64,000 bases of DNA from Candidatus Metalachnospira gallinarum (GCA_904378045.1 CAJFHC010000002.1:1-64000); one strand, 5' to 3'. Positions 35,482 through 44,674 are shown, counted from the first letter of the stretch. A program made the numbers and translations. Notes: generated by a model not told the origin, from the sequence alone.

Positions 35482-36178
35482 TTCTGATAAATATTCGGAC
35501 GAATATTTTGAAAAAATGATTAAAGAATTGCTCGAAAATGATTTGGAAGAAACATCCGGGAAACTTGAAGAAGAAAGCGGGTATGCCGTGGAGCCGGATT
35601 ATTCCGATGAATATAAGCGGTTCATCAACAAACTTGCCGGAAAGAAAATATACGACACAAAGAAAAAAAGGGGAAGAAAACTTTTTGTCGGAGCGGCCTT
35701 ATGCGCCTGTTTTATTATCATCTTAAGTATAAGTTCCGTAGCCGACATAAGAAATATCATCAAAAACCTGTTTATCACATTTAACGAAGACAGCACGCAT
35801 ATTACTGAATATGATATGAATCAGGACTACAGCCTATATGCCATACCGGAAAGCTGGGAATATATATATGTTCCTGAATATTTGCCGGGAGGCTATACGG
35901 TTGCCGGCCTTGAAAGCGACGATAAGGAAATCCATATAGTGTTTACGAATTCCGATGAGGAAAGCATTGAATACGATTTATACAGAGATATTGATATTGA
36001 CTTTGACGAGTATGAGAATATCGGCTACAACGGAAAAAATATATATTACGCCGAGAATGACGGAAGAAAGACGGCCGTATATAAGGTGACCGATATGTAT
36101 ATCAAAGTTTCCTCCGAATACGCGGATAAGGACGAAATAATGCAAATAATAAAAAATGTTCAGATTTTAGGCAGATAA
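35465..36178 (+). CDS. membrane anti-sigma-like protein with DUF4367 domain
   Basis: This is a predicted regulator of the overlapping sigma factor, 237 residues. It has an acidic cytoplasmic N-terminus (1-75), one membrane segment (about 76-95, VGAALCACFIIILSISSV) and an external DUF4367 domain (YIYVPEYLPGGYTV to IMQIIKNVQILG). Size, topology and the 17-base overlap are those of ECF sigma/anti-sigma pairs. No zinc-binding anti-sigma motif is visible, so the sigma-binding surface would be of another type. The role is inferred from context. Confidence 0.75.
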   Translation: MKKMNNSDKYSDEYFEKMIKELLENDLEETSGKLEEESGYAVEPDYSDEYKRFINKLAGKKIYDTKKKRGRKLFVGAALCACFIIILSISSVADIRNIIKNLFITFNEDSTHITEYDMNQDYSLYAIPESWEYIYVPEYLPGGYTVAGLESDDKEIHIVFTNSDEESIEYDLYRDIDIDFDEYENIGYNGKNIYYAENDGRKTAVYKVTDMYIKVSSEYADKDEIMQIIKNVQILGR

Positions 36179-36330
36179 TCCTGAAACAATAATTGATTTA
36201 AACATATTGTTCAACGCGGCGGGCATATAAAAAACAGGCGAAAAAATTCCCGCCTATATGTGATACCATCCTGTGTTCAAAGGTTTTATACATGTAAATA
36301 AATTTTGAACATATTTTAGGAGGTATTGTT

Positions 36331-36756
36331 ATGAAAAAGAAATTAGGAATTGCTTTATTGGCGGCTGTAATGAGCATCGGTTCGGCGCTTCCTGCCCATG
36401 CCGCCGAAGTTGACGAGAAAGTGGAAGAAAGCATATCGCCGAGATATGAGAATATTCTTATGATTATGAGAGCCTTTGAAATCGATGGTGACTGGGTTGG
36501 AAGCTTTGGAATTACTGTTTACCCTAAAGAATTTAGCGATATCGATGTTGTAGTAAATATCCAGGAATATGACGATGACGTTGAGGATTGGGTAACAGTT
36601 GACACATTTACTCGCTCTATTAAAAATACAGGAGTGCTTATATTAAGTGATGAAACGCAGTTAACACCTCATTGTGTTGCAAGGGCGGAGTTTATTGTTA
36701 CAGTCACAACAGACGGAGTTGAGGAAACTGAAATAAGATATAACTATGACAACTGA
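36331..36756 (+). CDS. small secreted protein (DUF6147-like?)
   Basis: The 141-residue exported protein has a textbook signal peptide (MKKKLGIALLAAVMSIGS...AHA). TTAGGAGG precedes the ATG. The mature ~117 residues are acidic and beta-rich, starting at SPRYENI. The pattern is reminiscent of DUF6147, but that is tentative. It follows the sigma/anti-sigma pair after 150 bases and may be one of its targets, as secreted proteins often are; no promoter motif supports this yet. Confidence 0.65.
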   Translation: MKKKLGIALLAAVMSIGSALPAHAAEVDEKVEESISPRYENILMIMRAFEIDGDWVGSFGITVYPKEFSDIDVVVNIQEYDDDVEDWVTVDTFTRSIKNTGVLILSDETQLTPHCVARAEFIVTVTTDGVEETEIRYNYDN

Positions 36757-36848
36757 TGTCTTGAAAAATATTATTAAATTTTCTACATATATCAATTTTT
36801 TATAAGGCGCGTATTTTCTGATTGCGCGTAAAACATAGCAGCGATTAT

Positions 36849-36893
36849 CGGGAGCGGCAAAGCGAAAGCGGAGCCACTCCCGCTTTGTTTTTA
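36849..36893 (+). terminator. terminator downstream of the small secreted protein
   Basis: CGGGAGCGGC (36849-36858) pairs with GCCACTCCCG (36873-36882) with one mismatch, followed by CTTTGTTTTT. Confidence 0.6.
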
Positions 36894-37012
36894 GGCTCGA
36901 AAAACGAGGAGATTTTATTTTCGGAATCTTACTATATTTTTATTAAATGGTGATAATAATGTTGAGACGACAACAATTTTATGTTAAAATAAATGTGAGG
37001 TGATTACACTTT

Positions 37013-38311
37013 ATGGAACGTAAAATAGAAAAAGCAATACTTGATTGGAAAAACAGCGTAAGAAGAATGCCTCTCATTATCAAAGGAGCAAGGCAGACCG
37101 GAAAAACATATACGGCTCTTATGGCTGGAAAAAAATACTATAAAAATACTGTTTATTTTAATATGGAAGATTCGCAGGAGCTTGTAAGCATATTTGAAAA
37201 AGATTTTGATACGGATCGTATTATTGCTGAGCTTTCAATAAGAAGCGGAGAAACAATCTTTAAAAACGAGACGTTAATAATTTTTGATGAAATACAGGCG
37301 TCGGAGAGAGCGCTGTTATCATTAAAATATTTCTGTGAAAAAGCTCCGGAGTATCATATTATTGCCGCGGGAAGCCTGCTTGGCGTGGCTTTAAACAGGG
37401 AAAAATATTCGTTCCCAGTTGGCAAGGTCAATATGATTAATATGTACCCTATGGATTTTGAAGAGTTTTTATGGGCTTTGGGCAGGCGGGATCTGGCCGA
37501 TATGATAAGGGAGCATTATTTGTCAAATGAGATGTTTTCTCTTCATGATACGGCTATGAAATATTACAGAACATATCTGCTTGTCGGAGGAATGCCGAGA
37601 GTTGTATTGGATTATATTGAAACAAACGATTATAACTTTGTAACGGCTTCTCAAAAAAGCCTTAACGACTCATATATTGCGGATATGGCAAAATACGCGA
37701 CGGCAAATGAAACTACAAAAATAATGAACGCATACAACAGCATACCGGCGCAGCTTTCAAAAGAAAACCGAAAGTTTCAATACAGAGTGATAAAGTCAGG
37801 AGCAAGGGCCTACGAGTATGAGACTCCCATTGAATGGCTTAACGCTTCCGGAGTTATTAACAAGTGCGTAAAAGTAAAAGACGGCAAAATGCCGCTGTCC
37901 ATATTTGTTGAAAATGAATCATTTAAAATATACATGGCCGACACTGGAATTTTATGCTCTAAGTTTTCCATTCCGCCCAAAATGATTTTAACCGAGACAA
38001 ACACATTTGATAATTTTAAGGGAGCGCTGACCGAAAATTATATAGCTTCCGCTTTAAGAACCATAGGATATGACCTGTATTACTGGGAAGCCAACGGAAA
38101 AGCGGAGGTTGACTTTGTGATCCAGTCATCGGAAGGAGAGGTCATACCCGTTGAGGTAAAGGCTGCTGATAACGTAAGGGCGAAGAGCCTTGGTGTTTTT
38201 ATGAAAAAATATAGCATAGAAAAAGCCCTGAGAATATCGTCAAAAAATTTCGGCTTTGAGAATAATATAAAAAGCGTCCCTCTTTACGCGGCGTTTGCCA
38301 TAGACGAATAA
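37013..38311 (+). CDS. AAA-family ATPase with DUF4143 domain
   Basis: The 432-residue ATPase has Walker A GARQTGKT (about residues 25-32) and Walker B LIIFDEIQ (about 88-95). The C-terminal half is DUF4143, with FKGALTENYIASAL and an endonuclease-like core EVDFVIQ...VIPVEVKA that resembles the (D/E)xK fold. Such proteins are widespread and poorly understood; links to toxin-like or defence functions are speculative. It is a single gene with GTGAGGTG before the ATG. Confidence 0.85.
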   Translation: MERKIEKAILDWKNSVRRMPLIIKGARQTGKTYTALMAGKKYYKNTVYFNMEDSQELVSIFEKDFDTDRIIAELSIRSGETIFKNETLIIFDEIQASERALLSLKYFCEKAPEYHIIAAGSLLGVALNREKYSFPVGKVNMINMYPMDFEEFLWALGRRDLADMIREHYLSNEMFSLHDTAMKYYRTYLLVGGMPRVVLDYIETNDYNFVTASQKSLNDSYIADMAKYATANETTKIMNAYNSIPAQLSKENRKFQYRVIKSGARAYEYETPIEWLNASGVINKCVKVKDGKMPLSIFVENESFKIYMADTGILCSKFSIPPKMILTETNTFDNFKGALTENYIASALRTIGYDLYYWEANGKAEVDFVIQSSEGEVIPVEVKAADNVRAKSLGVFMKKYSIEKALRISSKNFGFENNIKSVPLYAAFAIDE

Positions 38312-38389
38312 CGGTGATATTAAATTTGATAGTTACTTGTAAAAGTCTCGGCTCAGTGTATAATTTAATAAAAAACGGGGGCGATATAT

Positions 38390-38557
38390 ATGTATAAGCC
38401 AAAGCTGGAAAAGGACATCCGCTGTCCTCTTGAATACGGTTTGGATCTGTTCGGCAAGAAGTGGAAATCAAGAATAATATGCGTGCTGGCGGAAAAGGGC
38501 ACAATGAGATATGGAACACTGCGCCATGAAATGGCGAATATCACGGGCAGGGGATAG
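38390..38557 (+). pseudogene. HxlR-family regulator, 5' fragment
   Basis: A 55-codon frame starts MYKPKLEKDIRCPLEYGLDL and continues FGKKWKSRIICVLAEKG, RYGTLRHEMANIT, which is the N-terminal half of an HxlR winged-helix regulator. It then breaks at the position where family members continue with ITDKMLT and stops at TAG. The break coincides with the start of a GNAT fragment in another frame, so a deletion has joined two genes. Confidence 0.7.
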
Positions 38558-38721
38558 CGAGCAAAATGGTTGAGATGGTAAAGGAAAAGTACCGGGATTA
38601 CCTCTACGTCGAAATCATGCAGGAAGAAAGCAAAAACGCCCCTTTTTATGAAAGGCTTGGCTTTAAAAGGATGACGGACGGCGTGGCGATGCAGATAGTA
38701 AATCCCGGAGAAAAATATTGA
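38545..38721 (+). pseudogene. GNAT acetyltransferase, 3' fragment
   Basis: In the frame ending TGA at 38721 the sequence reads GQGIASKMVEMVKEKY, then YVEIMQEESKNAPFYERLGF and DGVAMQIVNPGEKY. This is acetyl-CoA motif A plus motif B and the end of a GNAT N-acetyltransferase. The N-terminal ~80 residues are missing. It overlaps the end of the HxlR fragment by a few bases, which places the deletion joint at about 38539-38548. Confidence 0.7.
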
Positions 38722-38741
38722 TATAAGCTGCTGGGAGAATA

Positions 38742-39671
38742 TTATATGGCAAACAGCGTTATTTCCGTCGGATATATGGGTGAACCCTTATACCGGAGGT
38801 AAAAGCTGTAGTCATCCCGTATGCCATCGATTATTTCCGGTATCTTCCATATATCCTCGTTGTTATGATAAACGGATATAAGAAGTCTTGGGCGGTCATT
38901 TTTTATATGTTTCGCCGCACCAAGCAGAGCCTTTCGCTCAAAGCCCTCAATATCGGCTTTTATTATGGTCAGGGGCTCGGTTATATCAAGGTCGAGAGTG
39001 GTGACCTCAACTTCTCGGCTTCCCGCCTCCCCGAGCGTATTTGCCGAAGAGCTTACGGAATTTTGTTTTATATACATGACCCCGGGACGGTCGGAAACAG
39101 CCTTTTGACGAGGCAGGACGTTTTCGTAGGGCTCAAGATTTTTCCTCAGTATTTCAAAAGTATCGGGCGTCATTTCATAACAGTACATTCGTTTGCAGGA
39201 TTCGACTCCGTAGTTTTCAAAAAAGCTGAGAGCCGTGTCTCCGGTATAGGCGCCCAGATCGGCGATCACCTCGGCAGAGCCGCATTTAAGCAGATCGTGG
39301 TCAAAATAGTCGTCAAAAAGATATTCCCTCGTTTCCGATGTGGAAACAAAATCGTACCTGTACCAGTTGCTCAAAATGGAATAAAGAGTTCTTTTTGAAC
39401 GAAAATCAGAAAGCCTTTCATACACGCCCCGAAAATCATCCAGATGAGCGCTAAGAGCTTCCTGTTTAAGCTCTATTTCTTCATAGTTTCCGTTTTCTTC
39501 ATCTATCTGTCCCCAGTAGTCAAACTGACGGAAAAAATCTATACAGCTTTTTCGTGTTTCACGGGGAACGCTTGAGTATGCCGTTCGCATACGGTGATAA
39601 AGTTCTTTTTCGCTCAAAGAAGCTATCTCGGTTATTAGGGCGTAAAAATCCCTGTCTGTTTTGTTCATCAT
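38742..39671 (-). CDS. FkbM-family methyltransferase
   Basis: This predicted SAM-dependent O-methyltransferase has 309 residues. An N-terminal helical part (1-130) is followed by the FkbM domain with the SAM loop VIADLGAYTGDTALSF, the acidic motif TTLDLDI and the conserved KADIEGFE, then RPRLLISVYHN. Such enzymes methylate sugars or lipids of surface polymers or natural products; the substrate here is unknown. The stop codon is only 20 bases past the GNAT remnant on the other strand. It is a single gene. Confidence 0.85.
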   Translation of the reverse strand: MMNKTDRDFYALITEIASLSEKELYHRMRTAYSSVPRETRKSCIDFFRQFDYWGQIDEENGNYEEIELKQEALSAHLDDFRGVYERLSDFRSKRTLYSILSNWYRYDFVSTSETREYLFDDYFDHDLLKCGSAEVIADLGAYTGDTALSFFENYGVESCKRMYCYEMTPDTFEILRKNLEPYENVLPRQKAVSDRPGVMYIKQNSVSSSANTLGEAGSREVEVTTLDLDITEPLTIIKADIEGFERKALLGAAKHIKNDRPRLLISVYHNNEDIWKIPEIIDGIRDDYSFYLRYKGSPIYPTEITLFAI

Positions 39672-39779
39672 TCCGGCCTCACAAATGTTTTATAACAGTA
39701 TATGTATGAAAACGCCGTTTAGGAACGGTATGGGAAATTTATACATTCAGCCCGCCGAATATGCAGGCTCGCAATATAA

Positions 39780-39809
39780 AAGACCCATTCATATACACAA
39801 ATGGGTCAA
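39780..39809 (-). terminator. DegV terminator
   Basis: GACCCATT (39782-39789) pairs with AATGGGTC (39800-39807). On the minus strand it is followed by TTTTATATT. Confidence 0.7.
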
Positions 39810-39825
39810 TTAATTTTGTTATTTA

Positions 39826-40665
39826 TCACACAGATACGACGATTCCGCCTCTTCCGGCGTACAGACTTGCCACGCCGCGGGTGTCGTTTATATAAACGGT
39901 TATATTGGGGAAACGCTCCTTTATTTTTTCCATAACATAGACCGCTCTTTCCGAAGCGCAGCAGTGGGATATGACAAGTCTTTCAGCCTTAAGCTCCTCG
40001 CAGTAGCCAAGAATAATGTCAATGAGCTTTGAAAGCGCCTTTTTCATACCACGGGCCTTATCAAGCTGGCATATCGTGCCTTCTGGTGTCGCTCCGAGTA
40101 TGGGCACGATGTTGAGCAGGTTGGCCGCTATTTTTTTTAATCCGGTAAGACGGCCGTTCCTTTCAAGAAACGTCAGATCCTCAAGAACAAAGGTCGTTGT
40201 CATAGCTTCGATGTATTCTTCCACGGTCTTGACCGTCAAATCGTAATCCATACCGGATTCCTCACATTCGGCGATTTTAAGTCCAATGAGAGTTTCACCG
40301 GCCGAAGCCGATTTGCTGTTGAAAACATAGACCTTTGTATATGGGTCGGCTTCTTTGAACAGCTTTTCCGCGAGACAGGCGCTGTTATAAGAGCCGCTTA
40401 GCTCGGCGGAGAGAGTGACAACATATACTCTGTCGCAGCCGCATTCGTATGATTTCATATACTGCTCAGGAGAAGGGCAGGCTGATTTAGGGCAGTCGGA
40501 TGAAGCGGCGACGAGGTCAAGAAACGCCGCCTGGTCGAAGGTTTCATCGTCGATTATGCTTTTTTCCCCAACCTTGAGCGTAAGAGGGATGTTTTCAAAA
40601 TTTCCGCTGTTTTTCATAGCTTCCGTAAGCTCTCCGCAGCTATCTAAAATTATCTTATATGACAT
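39826..40665 (-). CDS. DegV-family fatty-acid-binding protein
   Basis: This cytoplasmic protein binds a fatty-acid chain; FakB-type members hand it to the kinase FakA. It has 279 residues: IILDSCGELTEAM at the N-terminus, SACPSPEQYMKSYE, VVTLSAELSGSYNSA around the ligand head group, and FLERNGRLTG plus LNIVPILGATPEG toward the middle. No fakA-like gene is nearby. It diverges from a TetR regulator across about 190 AT-rich bases. Confidence 0.9.
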   Translation of the reverse strand: MSYKIILDSCGELTEAMKNSGNFENIPLTLKVGEKSIIDDETFDQAAFLDLVAASSDCPKSACPSPEQYMKSYECGCDRVYVVTLSAELSGSYNSACLAEKLFKEADPYTKVYVFNSKSASAGETLIGLKIAECEESGMDYDLTVKTVEEYIEAMTTTFVLEDLTFLERNGRLTGLKKIAANLLNIVPILGATPEGTICQLDKARGMKKALSKLIDIILGYCEELKAERLVISHCCASERAVYVMEKIKERFPNITVYINDTRGVASLYAGRGGIVVSV

Positions 40666-40852
40666 AGTTTTTGAAACTCCTTTATCTTGACTAAGTTACT
40701 ATAATCTACTATAATTAACTATATACAAAACAGAAAGATTTGCAAGCAACAAATCCTGGCTTAACGAATCAAAATATACAAAAAATCAAAAAATGTTTAT
40801 TTCTGTTTTAATATTTTGTTAATATATAGCCGGAATTTTGCGAGGGATGGTT

Positions 40853-41413
40853 ATGAAGGAAAACAGAAGAACTCAAATGACGAAAAAATTGCTCAAAGAA
40901 AGCGTTTTTGAGCTGATGGAAAAAAAGCCGCTCAATAAAATAACTATAAAGGAGATCTGCGCCAATGCCGACGTCAACAGGACGACATTTTATAAGTATT
41001 ACGGCGATCAGTATATGCTGGTGAAGGACGTGGAAGGCGAGCTTTTGAGAAAGACCTCGGAGTTTTTGAAAAACCTCAGCTCCGATGAGAAAAAAATCAC
41101 TCTGCTTGAGGAGTTTCTTGCCTATATGAGGGCAAACGGAGATACTTTCCGTATTTTGCTTGACAAAAACAGTGATACGGATTTCCGAATAAATATGATG
41201 AAAGTCGCTATGGAAAAGGTTATGGCCGAAAAATATGAGCCTAAAATCCAGGATGAAGGGAAAAAATATGTTTTCTCCATGATAATTATGGGGGCGATCA
41301 ACACAATAGGGCTGTGGATAGATTCGGGCTACGATATGTCTGAGAGGGAACTGGCGGAGCTTATGTTCAGGTTTGTGGACGCCGGGATCAAGGAGATAGA
41401 GATAAAGGAATAA
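40853..41413 (+). CDS. TetR/AcrR-family transcriptional regulator
   Basis: The 186-residue regulator has an N-terminal helix-turn-helix (KITIKEICANADVNRTTFYKYYGDQY, about residues 27-52) and an unrecognised ligand-binding C-terminal domain. The start at 40853 lies six bases after GCGAGGG; an ATG two codons upstream touches that site and was rejected. It is divergent to degV, which it may regulate. TetR_C-like proteins of this size often respond to fatty acids or drugs; no ligand can be named. Confidence 0.88.
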   Translation: MKENRRTQMTKKLLKESVFELMEKKPLNKITIKEICANADVNRTTFYKYYGDQYMLVKDVEGELLRKTSEFLKNLSSDEKKITLLEEFLAYMRANGDTFRILLDKNSDTDFRINMMKVAMEKVMAEKYEPKIQDEGKKYVFSMIIMGAINTIGLWIDSGYDMSERELAELMFRFVDAGIKEIEIKE

Positions 41414-41447
41414 ATATGTAATTCCAATAAATAACATACGATAAAAC

Positions 41448-41500
41448 AAGGCTCAATCCTTACCGAGTTTTAAAGAAACGGCAGGATCGAGCCTTTTGCT
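41448..41500. terminator. bidirectional terminator between tetR and cysK
   Basis: AAGGCTCAATCCT (41448-41460) pairs with AGGATCGAGCCTT (41483-41495) with one mismatch, followed by TTTT. The genes on either side converge. Confidence 0.75.
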
Positions 41501-41515
41501 TTGAATATCTTATTT

Positions 41516-42448
41516 TCAGTCGGTAAATACGCCTGAGGACATATATCTGTCTCCCGAGTCGGGGAGCACCGTAACAATATTTTTACCGGCGTTTTCCGGA
41601 CGCTTTCCTATCTTAGCCGCAGCGGATACGGCCGCTCCGGACGATATTCCAACAAGTATGCCCTCCAGCTTGGCGATGGCGTTGGCGGCTTTGTAAGCGT
41701 CGTCATCGGTGACGGTAAGCACCTCGTCATAAAGATCCGTATCAAGTATTTCCGGAACGAAATTCGCCCCGATACCCTGTATTTTGTGAGGACCCGCTTT
41801 ACCGGCGGAGAGCAGGGGAGAAGAAGCCGGCTCCACGGCCACGATTTTTATGTTGGGATTTTTTTCCTTCAAATATTTAGCCGTTCCGGTGAGAGTTCCG
41901 CCGGTTCCGACCGTGGCTACAAAAATATCTATTTTTCCGTCGGTATCGGCCCATATTTCCGGACCGGTAGTCAGATAATGCGCTTTTGGATTAGAGGGAT
42001 TCTCAAACTGGCCGGCAATAAAACTTCCGGGGATGTTTTTCGCCAGCTCGTCGGCTTTCGCGACTGCTCCCGCCATACCCTTGGCTCCTTCGGAAAGCAC
42101 GACCTCGGCGCCGTACGCCTTAAGAAGATTAATCCTTTCCACACTCATGGAGTCCGGCATAACAAGCACGCACTTATATCCCAGGGAAGCTGCGGCAGAC
42201 GCGAGACCGATGCCTGTGTTTCCGCTGGTAGGCTCGATTATGGTGGAGCCCTTTTTGAGTTTTCCCGATGATTCGGCGTCAGATATCATCTGTTTTGCGA
42301 CCCTGTCCTTCGCGCTTCCGGCGGGATTGAAATATTCGAGTTTCGCAAGGATCCTGCCGTTTATATCAAAATTTTTCATGTAGTTATGAAGTTCCATAAT
42401 TGGCGTTCCGCCAACAAGATCAAGAACATTGTTATATATTTTTGACAT
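41516..42448 (-). CDS. cysK: cysteine synthase (O-acetylserine sulfhydrylase)
   Basis: This PLP enzyme makes L-cysteine from O-acetylserine and sulfide. The 310-residue chain has the PLP lysine in NPAGSAKDRVAK, the substrate loop EPTSGNTGIGLA, the phosphate-binding GTGGTLTG and the C-terminal LPDSGDRYMS. The length and motifs fit CysK rather than CysM or cystathionine beta-synthase. GAGGTGAT precedes the ATG. No cysE is nearby. It is divergent to pdaB across 129 bases. Confidence 0.94.
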   Translation of the reverse strand: MSKIYNNVLDLVGGTPIMELHNYMKNFDINGRILAKLEYFNPAGSAKDRVAKQMISDAESSGKLKKGSTIIEPTSGNTGIGLASAAASLGYKCVLVMPDSMSVERINLLKAYGAEVVLSEGAKGMAGAVAKADELAKNIPGSFIAGQFENPSNPKAHYLTTGPEIWADTDGKIDIFVATVGTGGTLTGTAKYLKEKNPNIKIVAVEPASSPLLSAGKAGPHKIQGIGANFVPEILDTDLYDEVLTVTDDDAYKAANAIAKLEGILVGISSGAAVSAAAKIGKRPENAGKNIVTVLPDSGDRYMSSGVFTD

Positions 42449-42577
42449 AATATCACCTCGGTTTTGTATTTAATACGCTAAAATTATACCGCCGGCTCCG
42501 TACCGCCGTCAATATCAGAATTTACAGCGGCGCGGGCGAATATACATTTAATAAAGATTTTAGACGGGTGATACATA

Positions 42578-43165
42578 ATGATTATAAAAACATTCAGGCT
42601 GAGAGCGAAAAATATAGCTGCGGCCGTCGTTTTGACATTTGTCGCCGCGGCTGCGGTCAAGGCTGCCCCTCCGGCGGCAAAAGCGGTATTTTCAATAGCC
42701 TCCGGAGAAAAAAGGTTATTGCCGATATACAGCGTAGAGACTGAAGAGCCTGAAATAGCCATCAGCTTTGACGCCGCCTGGGGAGCGGACGATACGGACA
42801 CTTTGCTTGAGATTTTGGAGGATAATGATGTAAAAACGACATTTTTTATGTGCGGGTACTGGATAGACAAATATCCGGACGAGGTCAAAAAAATAGCAGA
42901 AGCCGGCCATGACCTCGGAAACCATTCCGCTACCCATCCGCATATGAGCAAGCTTACAAAGGAACAGATCGCGGACGAGATAAAAGAGACCGGAAATAAG
43001 ATAGAGGAGCTGACGGGCGTAAAGAGCGAGCTTTTCCGGGCACCCTTCGGCGAGTATACAAACGATGTCATAAGCACGGCCGAAGAGCTGGGATATTATA
43101 CAATACAGTGGGATGTGGATACATTAGACACTAAACTGAAAACTACATTCTCCAATCAACTGTAA
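42578..43165 (+). pseudogene. pdaB: PdaB-like polysaccharide deacetylase, truncated by prophage
   Basis: This is a sporulation-type peptidoglycan/polysaccharide deacetylase interrupted by integration. A membrane or signal segment (residues 12-38) is followed by the NodB-fold motifs EIAISFDAAWGADDT (the AAWG form typical of PdaB), GHDLGNHSATHPHM with the metal histidines, and LFRAPFGEYT. Homologues continue past IQWDVDTLD with about 60 more residues. Here the frame runs on through KLKTTFSNQL and stops at 43165 inside the recombinase gene. It therefore lacks the last motif (the LFHN-type region). The missing 3' end should lie beyond the far end of the prophage. Confidence 0.82.
43115..43142. 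other. left prophage attachment junction (attL) inside pdaB
   Basis: Similarity to PdaB is lost just after the codons for DTLD (ending 43129), while the recombinase stop codon is at 43143-43145. The recombination core should thus lie at about 43118-43142. The exact core needs the right junction, which is not in the window. Confidence 0.7.
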
Positions 43166-44624
43166 TAACACTTTCCCTCGTAATTACCACATTTTTGACC
43201 ATACTGCGTGCTGCAGCTTTTTTCTCATCAAGGCTCTTTTCTTCCCAATCATAGAGGGATGGGACAGCCAGCATATCCGCTTCAAAACTCCATGTACCGT
43301 TTTCTGCCTCCAATTTTGCCTTCTCGGCGTCTAATTCCTCGATACGTTTATTTATATACTTTAATGACACAGCGCCTGCCTGCTCGAGATTAAGGACAAG
43401 ATTTTCGATCCTGGCATTTATATCCTCGATCTGGCTGTGTATCTCCGATAGTTTCTGATTTATATTTGTTTTGCCTTCTTTTTTTGCCTTTTCAATGGAA
43501 TAGGCTCTTTTAACCATAGCATCATAAACATAGTCCTCAACGTCGCTCACAAGATGTGTATGCGGACTGCAGGCTTTATGGCCCGTCTGATTGCTGCAGT
43601 AGAAATTCGCAACATATCCGTCTTTTCGCTTATACCTCTTTACCACCATCGCATATCCGCATTCACCGCACTTTATAAGACCTGAAAGCCAGGTATACTG
43701 TCCCTTATGGGAGTTCTTGATCTGGCGGTTCTTTGAAAGCTTTTCCTGACAGTATAAAAATGTCTGGCTGTCGATTATGCCTTCGTGCCTGCCCATTGTG
43801 AGGGTATGGTCTTTTACGCTGGTGTATTTTCTTTCGTTTGCCTGTCTTTTTCCGGCCAGAAGGCAGCCGTGGACTCCGTCAAAGCTGTCCATAGGGGAGG
43901 CGATCCTGGCACCGCTCTTATAGTAGTAATTGTATATGGACAGATCCGCCATAACATAGGCAGGATTATGCAGCCGTCTGGATATGTCAGAAGTCTGCAT
44001 TGAAATATCATATTTATTCTTGAGCATCTTCTGAACATCAGAAAGGGTGGTCAGAGGATTTTTATATACCTCAAACATCTCCTGTATAATGGTAGCATCC
44101 TGATTTTTAATATATATGGAGTGCTTTTTGCCGTCCAGAACGACAGAACTGTTATCATATCCAAAGGGTGCAGGGCCTCCTCCAATGGCACCCAGTTTAA
44201 GACGCTCATAATAACTGTCCTTTACACGCTCACTGGTACTTTCTCGCTCCATCTGGGCAAAGGTAGATGTCATATATAACATAGCTCTGCCGGCAGGGGT
44301 GTCCAGCGAAAAGTTTTCCTTTGCTGATATAAAAGAGCAGCCGTATTTATTCAGTATTTCCATAAGCCAGGAAAAATCTGATACACGCCTGCTTATCCTG
44401 TCCAGCTTATATACTATGACTTTATCAAATTTACCGTTTTCTATCCCTTTGAGCATTCGCTGAAAATCTGGGCGCACTGTGTTTTTCCCTGAATATCCCG
44501 GATCGGAAAATATCTCATAGGGTTCGTCGGGGTCCAGATATTTTTTTGCATACTCTATCTGGACATCTATGCTTTCGCTGTCCTTTTTCTCAATGGACTG
44601 ACGGGTGTAGATCGCAGCTGACAT
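43143..44624 (-). CDS. large serine recombinase (site-specific integrase)
   Basis: This is a DNA recombinase that integrates and, with a directionality factor, excises the element. The 493-residue protein has the resolvase catalytic domain with the nucleophile serine in AIYTRQSIEK (residue ~10) and the YSGKNTVRPDFQRML and YKLDRISR motifs. A recombinase domain follows, then a zinc ribbon (CGECGYAMVV...CSNQ...C) and a coiled-coil segment near 400-450. All parts seem intact. The start at 44624 follows AGGAGG. It points toward the attachment junction, its stop lying about 14 bases from it, the usual position for such enzymes. Confidence 0.93.
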   Translation of the reverse strand: MSAAIYTRQSIEKKDSESIDVQIEYAKKYLDPDEPYEIFSDPGYSGKNTVRPDFQRMLKGIENGKFDKVIVYKLDRISRRVSDFSWLMEILNKYGCSFISAKENFSLDTPAGRAMLYMTSTFAQMERESTSERVKDSYYERLKLGAIGGGPAPFGYDNSSVVLDGKKHSIYIKNQDATIIQEMFEVYKNPLTTLSDVQKMLKNKYDISMQTSDISRRLHNPAYVMADLSIYNYYYKSGARIASPMDSFDGVHGCLLAGKRQANERKYTSVKDHTLTMGRHEGIIDSQTFLYCQEKLSKNRQIKNSHKGQYTWLSGLIKCGECGYAMVVKRYKRKDGYVANFYCSNQTGHKACSPHTHLVSDVEDYVYDAMVKRAYSIEKAKKEGKTNINQKLSEIHSQIEDINARIENLVLNLEQAGAVSLKYINKRIEELDAEKAKLEAENGTWSFEADMLAVPSLYDWEEKSLDEKKAAARSMVKNVVITRESVITVDWRM

Positions 44625-44674
44625 AAAAAAAGACCTCCTTTTTCTAAAAAATTGTATGGAAAAATAGGCGGTCT

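Noticed and set aside
27095-39778. The 15-mer CAGGCTCGCAATATA occurs at 27095-27109 and again at 39764-39778
   Set aside because: A match of this length is expected by chance about once or more in 64 kb on two strands. The flanks do not match and no third copy was seen.
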